From Glandiceps talaboti (taxonomy: Eukaryota; Hemichordata; Enteropneusta; Spengelidae): a stretch of DNA of 64,000 nucleotides. A model generated the notes under the pieces. That model made no database searches. It had not been told where the DNA came from and saw only the letters and a program-made list of their open reading frames with translations. A program made the position numbers and the translations under genes. The stretch's first letter is position 1; each line of letters starts with the position of its first letter. The stretch covers positions 17,142,806-17,206,805 of the forward strand of contig NC_135567.1 in assembly GCF_964340395.1 (NCBI RefSeq), written 5' to 3'. Of this stretch, positions 13,501-25,500 are shown in pieces.

Positions 13501-16500
13501 GTCAGCAAACGAGGAGACCAGACGTATCGTCAACAGACTCGGAAGTTGATACTGCACAGGTTGATAGTGACAGTGGGTATAGCAGTCCTAAACATTGCCG
13601 TAATTTGAGTGCAGGAAGTACGCAAGGTATTGTGACGCAGGACGCTGCGACAGGTACGGGAGCCAGTACCAGCAAACCTTCAAATGTGAACGCTGCGGAA
13701 CAATCGGAATCACAATCTCAGGCAACGATGTCAACGTCAGTCGCTGCTCAGCCTATGAGCTATGCCGGGGCAGTTGCGAAAGCCCCGCAGCCCACTGCCG
13801 CACCGACACCTAGTGGATCAAATCGTATGCAAAACGAGAGGACTAGTGCGGCAAATCAGGGCACGCCGAGAAACAAAAGTAAAGGAAATGTGCAACGAAA
13901 TAGAAACACTCCGACTGATGATGTAATTAACAGGAATGATGTGACGACAGCGTGGAGTAAAAGTAAAGGAAATAGACCGAGGAGTAGGAATACGCAGGCG
14001 GATGAATCTACGATAAGGAGTGATGTGATAAGTCCTACGGATACGCTAAATAGTAGCGTAAGCAGTACAACTGTTCTTGAAACACAGACTAAGAAAAAGA
14101 AACCACGTAAACGAAACAAATCGAAGGACAGTGGGAAATCGGCAAACTCTTCCAACAACTCAGTCGTTCCAGCAGAATATGCGACAACAGCACCGCAAAG
14201 TGCGGAAGAGCTCGGTGTGTTACGATTTGAAGATGATAGTGAATATCCCGACTTACCGTCCAGCTCAGGAAGCCAGTCACTCGGTGGAGGTAGTGGTACG
14301 GCACCTATGAATTACAGTGCTGTAGTACAACATCAAAATACATCAGTTATGATGTCTTTTACGCCATTATCACAGGTATGTATGGCCGCTCTAATCACGT
14401 TCTTTCTGATTGGACTAGCTCAGTGCTAACACTAGGCTGGTACTAACACCTCATTCAGTATGTGTCAGTAACTGTATGGGTTAATGCCTACACCAGTCCT
14501 ATGTTAACACCAGACGAGCTCAGTGCTAACACTAGGCTGACACTAACACCTCATTCAGTATGTGTTAGCAACTCGAAGGGTTAATGCCTGTACCAGTCCT
14601 ATGTTAACACCAGACTAGCTCAGTGCTAACACTAGGCTGGTACTAATACTGCGTTCAGCATGTGTTGGTAACTGGAAGGGTTAACGTCTACACCAGTCCT
14701 ATGTTAACACCAGACTAGCTCGGTGTTAACACTAGGTTGGTACTAACACCTCACCAGTATGTGTTAGCAACTGGAAGGGTTAATGCCTGTATCAGTCCTA
14801 TGTTAACATCAGACTAGCTCAGTGCCAACACTAGGCTGGTACTAACACCTCATTCAGCATGTGTTGGTAACTGGAAGGGTTAATGCCTGTATCAGTCCTA
14901 TGTTAACATCAGACTAGCTCAGTGTTAACACTAGGCTGACACTAACACCTCATCAGCATGTGTTAGCAACTGGACAAGCTCAATGCTCAGTACAAGTGTA
15001 GAGGCTATCCATGGCTTTGAATGTCAACATCTCTCTTCACCACGTCTAACTCAATGTGCCTGTTTTGAATGAAATTGCACTTACAGGAACCAGTACAACA
15101 GTATAAATTTCAAATTTCAAATTTCAAAAAAATTCATATTTTGAATGGAATTGTGCTTGCAGGAACCAGTAGATAATTTCAAATTTCAAATTTTCAAAAA
15201 GTTTCATATTTGAATGGAATTATGCTTGCAGGAACCAGTACATAATGATAAATTTCAAAATTTCGAATTTCAAAAAATTTCATATTTTGAATGGAATTGT
15301 GCTTGCAGGAACCAGTACAATAGTATAAATTTCAAATTTCGAAATTCAAAAAAATTCATATTTTGAATGGAATTGTGATTGCAGGAACCAGTACAACATG
15401 ACATACGAATATTGGATGACAGTACAACAATATTACCAGAGGAACTCATGTCACCAGAGGCAGCAGTAAGTGGAGTGAAGGAAGGTAAAAATGCCAAGAA
15501 AAGACGAAAGAAGGCGCTTCTTGCTACACAGGCAGCAGCACAGGAATATTCTGAAATTACCTTTGAACAGAGACAACTACAAGAGAATATGAAGAAACCA
15601 AGCAAAAGAACAAAAATGCCGATTCAGTTTGATCTTGGAGATATGTTAGCAGCTCTAGAGGTGAGTTTAGAAGTAAAATGCTGAAATGAGTGTGATCTTG
15701 GAGATATGTTAGCAGTGTTAGAGTCAAGTTTAGAAGTAAAATGCTGAAATGAGTTTGATCTTGGAGATATGTTAGAAGTGCTAGAGTTGAGTTTACAAGC
15801 AAAAATCCAATGGAGATATGCTAGCACTGTAGCAGCGTTGGAATCAAATTTACTAAAAGTTCAGTGAAATTTCCTGGTTTACTGTAGTTGTAAAGCAAGA
15901 ACCTGGGATTGAAACATCGGCCTTTATTTTATAAAATGTCCGTGTTCCCATTACTAATGAACTTTCTGTACATGTTTATTTGGTTACCTTAGAAACAACA
16001 AAAACAAGAGCAGAAGAGTAAACAAACTAATAAAGAAGTGAAACTTGTGCCGCCGAGTATTGTCACTGGAATAGTGCCAGCAGTAGCAACAGCGCCCCCA
16101 GTGGCAGCTATTGTGACAACCAGCATTGACCCTAAACCTAAGAAGAAAGAAGTAAGTACTGATTATAGAACACCTAGTGTGTATAGAACTCATAGTTAGG
16201 TATAGAACTACATGAGTAATTCGTACTGATTATAGAACCCTGGTGTGTCTAGAACTCGCATTTAGGTATAGAACTACATTGGTAATTATACTGATTATAG
16301 AACCCTGGTGTGTCTAGAACTCATATTTTAGGTAAAGAACTACATGGGTAATTGTAGGGCTTGAAGTTTACATGTACAGTAGTCCTATGTCCACCGACTA
16401 CCAATTCTTGTCATGGGGGTCACAATAATTAGCAGATGGTAGCCCACTCAGATTTACAGACACAAAAGTATGTAATAAAACACACATTTCCATTAGAGGA

Positions 16501-19500
16501 ATCCTGTTTTCAGTTCAGGAATATGGGACTACTGGTCACAATCCTTGGACTACCACTTTCTGAAATTGGTAGCTCACTGGGATTAGCAAAGAAAAAAGTC
16601 AGTTTTGAGCTCTAGTTGTACAAAGGCGACGCATAGACAGTTACTCCCACTATGGCAGTCCCCCTACATTCCCCTCCCCTCCCCTCCCCTCCCCTCCCCA
16701 TAAGACCGAACAGTATAGATCTCAGACCCAGGTTAAGACCTCTCTTAGTCTAATTACTGTAGGTGCAGTCGTTCTCTACGATCTCTTTCTAACATATAGT
16801 CAAACAGACAAATTTTATCGAAAATCTAGCTAAGTTTCTGCTGGGGAAGGGCTGAACAGCGCATGTCAGTAGTAATCCATCACACACTGACAGGTGATTG
16901 ACACTGGTTACTATGTTCAATTTACTATCAACTTATTGTTAAGTTTGAGTGCAAGTCATGTGCAAGTCATGCGAGGACCCGATAACGTCATCATGTTTAT
17001 ATCAACGCTCCGATAGCATAAGCTATCACTGTTGGTGGTAAGAATGGAATGCTGTACTAGAGAATTTTGACAATACGGTGGAGATGATTGTAACATATAT
17101 AGTAGTAGACTAGACCTCTCTGAAATCTAGGTAACCTATATTGAATGTTGAACTATTGAATGGCCATACCACTTAACATGATGGTATGGCGATGTTGACT
17201 GTTGATTAGAGCTAATATTTATCATCATATCAACTGAGATAAAACCCACAAATCATTGATAAAATTGACCATATGTTTGTAACAACCTCAAATACATGGA
17301 CAAGTATGGCCAATGTTCTAATAGTATTGGTGAAACTAGTAGTATTCCAGGGCACATAGACTACTAAACATTGTATCTAGACTACCAAATTAGCGGTAGT
17401 CCAAGGTATAGACTACTAAACAGTGTATCTAGACTACCAAATTAGCAGTAGTCCAGGGCACATAGACTAATAAATATTGTATCTAGACTACCAAATTAGC
17501 AGTAGTCCAAGGTATAGACTACTAAACATTGTATCTAGACTACCAAATTAGCGGTAGTCCAAGGTATAGACTACTAAACAGTGTATATGGACTACCAAAT
17601 TAGAAGTAGTCCAGGACACATAGACTACTAAACAGTGTATCTAGACTACCAAATTAATTGAATTGTAGGTCATGTTTACAGGGTTAAACTAGGTTGTGGT
17701 TTGTTGCCATAGCACTAATGCCTTAGCAACAAATCCAATCTGTTATCAATGATTGATGACGACATTGATTAATTGGTACATGTACAATAAAAACACCAGC
17801 TGACGTATGCCTGTGAAAAATAACATGGGTTTAGAATTCAGAATTCATGCAAGAAAGTATATGTAAATCATGCGTATCAGGATTTCTCCTAAATATAAAC
17901 AGCTGAATAAAATAGCTACAAGTAATTCTATAATTTCAGAATTTAGTGTTGAACTTTTAACAAAGAAATATGAACTGAATTTGGTGTGGAAATATCAATC
18001 AAATATAAATTTTGAGTTCAGTACGGAACTTAATCAGAGAGATTATGATACAATTATGCTAATAAGGACTAAATTAAAATATGCAAATAAGTTACTTAAT
18101 ATAGCAAGCATCATATGGAGTTGGTTATTAGTTATATTACCTTGAGTCTGTGACTAGTAACTAAAATACCTTGGTATTTTGGGCGGTTTTGAGTTTGTTA
18201 TGTTGTAATGAGTCACCCTACTTTAGGAAATAACAAAAAAAAGGAGGAAACACTAGATGATGTAAACGAATAAATTAAAGTTGGTTAGTCACGATGCAAA
18301 GAAAGGTTATTGTAAAGTGTAATCCAGTTCAAACACTGTACAGAATATTGGCAAAATGCCAAGATGAAATAGTTGCCGAGTTAACATCTAGTAGTGTTGT
18401 TGTATTAGCCCCCTAGACTATTTCATTTTGATTTATTTTATTTATTTATTTTATTTATTACACTTATACACATTCAAGTCAAAATTACACAATAATAAAA
18501 ATTAAAGTAACATGTACAATAGAATACAACAGGACAGAAAGACCATACATATACCCAAAACACTAGCAACAACATGTACAATAGACTACAACAGGACAGA
18601 AAGACCATACATATACCCAAAAACACTAGTGACAACATGTACAATAGACTACAACAGGACAGAAAGACCATACATATACCCAAAAACACTAGTGACAACA
18701 TGTACAATAGACTACAACAGGACAGAAAGACCATATATATACCCAAACACTAGTGACAACATGTACAATAGACTACAATAGGACAGAAAGACCATACATA
18801 TACCCAAAACACTAGCGACAACATGTACAATAGACTACAACAGGACAGAAAGACCATACATATACCCAAAAACACTAGTGACAACATGTACAATAGACTA
18901 CAACAGGACAGAAAGACCATACATATACCCAAAACACTAGCAACAACATGTACAATAGACTACAACAGGACAGAAAGACCATACATATACCCAAAACACT
19001 AGTGACAACATGTACAATAGACTACAACAGGACAGAACTACCATATATATACCCCAACACACTAGTGACAACATGTACAATAGACTACAATAGGACAGAA
19101 AGACCATACATATACCCAAAAACACTAGTGACAACATGTACAATAGACTACAACAGGACAGAAAGACCATACATATACCCCAACACACTAGTGACAACAT
19201 GTACAATAGACTACAACAGGACAGAAAGACCATACATATACCCAAAATACTAGCGACAAACAAACAATAAAAATACAAAACAGCAAAAGACAGTAAAGGG
19301 ATGGACAAACTGGTGCCAAGAATAAAAACAAATAGTTATATATAATGAAAATGCTCTGTTTGTTAACAAGTGTCGTCGTCATCACCACCACCACAATTGT
19401 AGATGACATTAACAGTCCAGACACTTGCTTATTCTTGCCAGAGAGGGTACTATTCTACAAAATATCAAGGGCGGGCAAAATAAATTTTGGGGGATTTTTT

Positions 19501-22500
19501 TTATGTCAGAGCTGAAAGTTTGTGTCAGTTGAGTAACTTGAGTAATGAGAAACAGCAAAAATAGGTAAACAAATCCACTGGTCCTGGGTCCGGGACTTGC
19601 GATTTTTTGGGTGGCCACACAAATTTTACCTCGTCTGGTTCGTCGGACCAGTACCTTACTGTTAATAACTATGTTAAAAAGTCGTCTGAATATACAGATT
19701 CATAGTTAAGATTTAATGTTTCACATTAGCGGGACCTGGGACCACTAACTCTTTCAGCAGGACCACTGTATTTTTTAAGGTTCTGGTCCGGGGACTACCA
19801 GTTCACAAAATGATTTGTTCACCCCTGGCAAAAAATAGGGCCACCCTGAAGTGTTTGACATAATCTTCAATATCCAAACACTTGTTTATTCTTGCCAGAG
19901 AGGATACTATTCCGCAAAATATCAAGGGCGGGCAAAATAAATGTTGGGGATTTTTTTTATGTCATAGTTGAAAATTTGTGTCAGTTGAGTAACTTGAGTA
20001 ATGAGAAACAGAAAAAAATGGGGTCACACTGAAGTGTTTGACATCATCTTGAATATCTAGCACACTACATGTTTTAAGTGTGTGTATATATGTTAGGTCT
20101 ATTGTCACCATAACCACAATTCATGTCTTTCTGTACTTAAAGTGAATATAACAAAAGACATATGGCTAAACAAGCAAGTCTGTGGTCGGCTCAAATTTCT
20201 ATAAACCTACATATTTCTGCCTTCTAAAGGTGGTAGTCTGTCTAGACCAACAGAAATCAATAGAAAACTGTAGCTGAGACAGTTTTTCTATTCACAGACA
20301 TTTATTTGCCAGAAGTCGAAAAGAAATTAAAATTGACATACGAGGAAAAGGAAGTAGTTAAGTAAATACATCGGCAATGAAAAGTAAATAAAAGATAACT
20401 TTTAAACTGTGTCTGGACCAGTGCCCTCTAATGATAGCAAAATTTTGTCGTTGTGAGTCGAAATGAGAATAATTGGGATTTCTTGTGAGTCACCACATAG
20501 TAAGAGATAGGGGAACACTAAATTTGGTGCATCACTAGAAATTGTGTTCGTCAGTGGCACGTCAGATTGGCTTAGAGGGCACACTCACCACATACTAAGA
20601 GATAGGGGAACACCAAATTTTGGTACGACACTAGAAATTGTGTTCATCAGTGGCGCATCAAATTGGCTTAGAGGGCACACTGGTCTCGACCATGAAAATA
20701 CTTTGTTCACTCTAATTCACATGGTTAGTTATTACTGCTGATTACTAAGCATAGAAGTTAAAATTCAAACCATAATATATACTGATAGGTAGACTTGTGG
20801 TTGTTATATACATTGTTGCTACAACAGACTGTCAGTTAAATATAAACATAGCTTAATGTATTGATTACAAAGTTATTTGCTCTCATGGGATAGCTATACA
20901 GTAGCTAACATACTGTCTTAGATTAGAAGGCCATAGTCCATATGATGACTAGTATGCATGCAGGTTGCCCTCAGCCAATTAGACCAACGTCACTGGCACA
21001 CAATTTCTAGTGACACACCAACATTTTGTGTTCTCCTATCTCTTACTGTGTGGTGACTCACAAGAAATGACAGTTTTTGTCATTTTGGCTCACAACAACA
21101 AAATGTGGCTATCATTAGACAGCACACTGATGCACTGTGAATAATGACTTCATATTGTATGTTCCCCAGGGAGTTGAGGAAGTATAGAGGGCCATTGTGC
21201 CACTATAAATCCTGGGGAGGTGGGGGTTGGAACACCTGGGGCTGCCCAAAGGATAGCCACATTATAAATATTAAAAACACTTTTAATTATTTGTATTATA
21301 TGGTAAATAACATGCTGTCTTAGCAATTGTCACACAATGTCACATAAGCTCAATAAATGAACTTTGTTTGTAGGGGGGGGGGGGGGAATCACTGAACATC
21401 ATTTTCGTCCTTAACCTAATTTAGTCATCTTTCACACTGTCAATTATAACAAGTTCTGTATTTACGACTGAGATGTTGATAAGTCGATTAAAATTTACTT
21501 CTATTGTGATATTCAGTGCTGGGTTACCATTAATATTTGAATGCGTTTACTATGTTTCTACATTGTATCGATCGTAGTGATGTGATCTCTACAATTTTCA
21601 CCCTGGTTAACATCATGTATACATGTAAACATATCAATGCCACATTTCTAATGTGATAATGATATACAGTGCTGGGTTTCCATTAATTTTAATCATGTCT
21701 TTTACTATGTAAAGTATGTTTTTAATAAAAACATATTGCATCGATCGTGGTGATTTGACCGTTACAAGTTTCATCATGGTTTACGTCATGTATAAACATA
21801 TCGATGGCACACTTTTGCATATTTTAGGGGGAAGGGGGGAGGGGGTTTATCCTAAACAATGATAGACCCAGGATTGAAACATAGCCCTCTACAAATACTT
21901 GCAAGAGGTGACTGTCATATTAGAGTTAGGCAATACATACTAGAATAGAGAATTTACCCACAGTGAAATTTTTATAGATGGCGGGGCCCCAGTGTCAAGC
22001 TTGTGTCCCCAGTGTCATTCTTGTATACCTAGCATCATTCTTGTATCTCCAGCGTTGTTTTTGTATCCCCGGCATCATTCTTGTTTCCCTAGCATCATGC
22101 TTTTGTCCCCAGTGTCATGCTTGTTTTCCCAGTGTCATGTGTCCCCCAGCAACTTTGATTTTAAATCTTATATTTCTAATTTCTTCACTTTGATAAAATC
22201 TTCTTTTCTATTTTTGTGCACTTTCAGCTGTTTGGGGCTAATCCATTGGACAGCAGTGCTCCTCTCAAACGAGGAAAAGAACGGGAAGTAGCCGCTAAGA
22301 AGAAACCAAGCGCTTTGAAGCGGGTAATTCTACGTGAACGTGAAGAGAAGAAGAGAAAGAGGATTCTAGGAGAGTGTGCATTGTCTGATGATGATAGTAG
22401 TAAAGTACTCAGTCAGAGTAATGAAGAAGTCATCGAAGAAGACGATGAGGAAGACACTGTCATGGCACAGTTGTCACAGGATGGTAAGACTAGCTGTTAG

Positions 22501-25500
22501 TTACATTGTTGTGTTTTGTCTGATGGTAAAAGTGGTAAAAGTACTCGGTCAGAGTGTTGTGTTTTGTCAGATGGTAACAGTCACTGTGGTAAAAGTACAG
22601 TGTTGTGTTTTTTCTGATGGTCACAGTGGTAAATGTACAGTGTTGTGTTTTGTCAGATGGTAATAGTACTTGGTTGGAGTGTTGAAGAAGTCATTGAAAG
22701 TGCCCATATTGATGAGGATTGAGTATTTATTTTGGATATTTAATTTACAAAACAATTTTATCATGTGACCAACTTGAAAAATTAATGTGAAACAATATAC
22801 TCCAAGTCCTTTTTTGTAACTCAATAAATTGACAAAGCATAATAAATCTGCAAAATGTTTGTTATTGTATGTACAATAACAAACTTTTTACACGTTTATT
22901 AATTTTTTGCAATGTATTGACTTACAAACTCAGCCTTGATATATGTTGTTTCAAATTGGTTTTTCAAGTAGTAAGCTATGATAAAATTGTTTTATAAATA
23001 CCCAGTCCTCTCATCCATATGGTCACTTTAAAGTAACGTGTATTTCTTACGTTTGTTTTCTGTAGGCATCAGTGATAAAGGCTCGAGCGTTAGTCTCAGC
23101 CAATCACAGAGTGAGTTATCACCTGTTAGCCAGATGTCACCAATGAGCATGAGTCCACTCTCACCTGGATCTCCACTCAGTTCGGGACTACCGAGTCCAG
23201 TCGTAGGACTTCGTACTCCGTCACCCAGTTCAGCCATTCCGTATATACATAGCCGTAGATTTAGAGAGTAAGTAATCGTCATTATTCATACAGTGCATAG
23301 TGCGACACTCTCTGTCACAAAGCTCAGCGGTTGCATGCATTTATCATATATACATAGCCGTAGATTTAGAGAGTAAGTAATCGTAATTATTTATACAGCG
23401 CACAGTGCGACACGCTCTGTCACAAAGCTCAGCGGTTGTGCACATTTATTATACATAACCGTCATAGATCTAGAGCAGATAGTGCGACACATTCTGTCAC
23501 AAAGCTCAGTGGTTGCGTGCATATATCATATATACATAGCCGTAAAGTTAAAGAGTAAATTGTAATTTATACAGCACGTACTTGCGACATGTTCTGACTC
23601 AAAGCTCAGCAGTTGCATACACATATAATACACAGTCGTAGATTTAGAGGAAGTGAGCGACGTTCTCCATCACCGAGTGCAATCATTCTCTGTAGATTTC
23701 AAGATAGATAATACTGCCCTCAATGTATTATATATCAATTCTTTTGTTTTTGTACAGTTGTTGTAATCAGGTGCTTGATAAGGATATTGATCCTCCTGTA
23801 CGATAAATAACTACTGTAGACACTAGATAGAGTATACTGCCCTCAATGTTATATAATACAAATTCTTTTGTTTCTTTGTACAGGTATTGTAATCAGGTGC
23901 TTGATAAAGATATTGATGCTTGCTGTACAACTCTACTGCAGACACTTTGTAGATTTCAAGATAGACAGTACCATAAAGACCCCAGTAAGGTACGTTGTAC
24001 CGTGAGCGACTTTGTGGAATAACGTAAAAACTGTTGCTCATGAAAAAAAGAAACCGAGTGTTCTTCATTTGGTAGTGTGAAATTAGCTATGGTAAACACC
24101 ATATACATTTCATCCAGTGTACTTTTGCTAAGACGAATATCCAGTCAGTTTTTGCCCACACTAGGACCACAAGGGGTATAACAATATTTGTACCTCATGC
24201 AAGACAAGTTGAACATGATCAATATTTATATCATTTTGTGATCAAGGTCCATAGTAGTAGATGGATTGAAACGTTGCAATCTTTTCAAATTTACCGTTCC
24301 AAAGGAACTGTATTGTACTGTCCTCTTGATTCTTAGAACCATGACGAATAAATTCTCCAAAATAAATACCATCCACATGGCCACTATTAACTGTATTTGT
24401 AATTGTTAATATTTTACAGGCGAAGTCTAAAAGAAGACTTGTGATGGGGTTAAGAGAAGTTACTAAACACCTTAGGTTGAAGAAGATTAAATGTATTGTT
24501 ATTTCACCTAATCTAGAAAGGATACAATCCAGAGGTAAGTCATGTATGATATTTATGGTCCACATATTATGTGATACATGTAATTGACAGACACACACAC
24601 ACAGACACACAGACACAGAAACACACACAGACAGACACAGCGACAGACAGACAGACACATACATGCATACATACATACACACATTTACATACATACATAC
24701 AGACAGACACACACACACACACACGCAGACACATACATACATACATACATACATACATACATACATACATACATACACATTTACATACATACAGACAGAC
24801 AGACAGACAGACACACATATACACTCGCACACATACACAGTTGTGGGCTATTTTCTCAGTACGAGTATGTTAATACTATGTCTGGCTATGTCGCCAGTGA
24901 AATTAAATTAAATTAATGTAAAAGTCTGACGTCGTGGTCATTTTAACACTTTTTATTATGTACCTATCTGTGACTGGATGCAACCAGTTCTGGTTGGAAA
25001 TGCTAGGAAGGGTTCAGTTCGATATAGCCATGGGAGGGGTTGACCGATGTGTGAGGGCGCCCTATCATGATGTACCTTTACAGACTAGACATATATTGTA
25101 AATGTTATTTGTATACTCATTGTCAGGTGGATTGGACGATGTTCTAGATGTAATAATTGGTCTAGCTACGGATCAAGGTGTACCCTTTGTATTTGCACTG
25201 GGTAGGAAAGCATTAGGTAGAGCAGTCAACAAACTGGTGCCAGTCAGTGTTGTCGGAGTGTTCAACTATGACGGTGCTGAAGTAAGTAAAATAACTACTT
25301 ATCATAATTTTACTAAAATCTGTCAGTTTTGTGGATATATTCAATGAGGACAGTGTTGATGTGATGTGACACAGCCCCATGACCAGTGTGCCCACTAAGT
25401 CAATTTGATGTGCCACTGATGCACACAATTTCTAGTGACGCACCAAAATTTGGTGTTCCCCTATCTCTTACTATGTGGTGAGTGTGCCCTCTAAGACAAT

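Noticed and set aside
14376-14429. Extension of exon D coding to the stop at 14429
   Set aside because: A strong GTATGT donor at 14376 and the in-phase match of exon E to the family show that this is intron.
17870-18145. 91-codon plus-strand ORF in the intron between exons F and G
   Set aside because: AT-rich, no recognised domain, no splice sites that fit the surrounding gene; chance ORF more likely.
23985-23995. Alternative exon I donor AAG|GTACGT at 23990
   Set aside because: It would put exon J out of frame; the overlapping GTAAGG donor at 23985 restores the conserved KRRLVMGLREVTK frame.
24242-24916. Cys/Val/Tyr-rich and His/Thr-rich ORFs in TG/TATG microsatellites, also at 41365-41815, 44532-44992 and 62585-62782
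   Set aside because: Pure simple-sequence translation with no domain or splice context.
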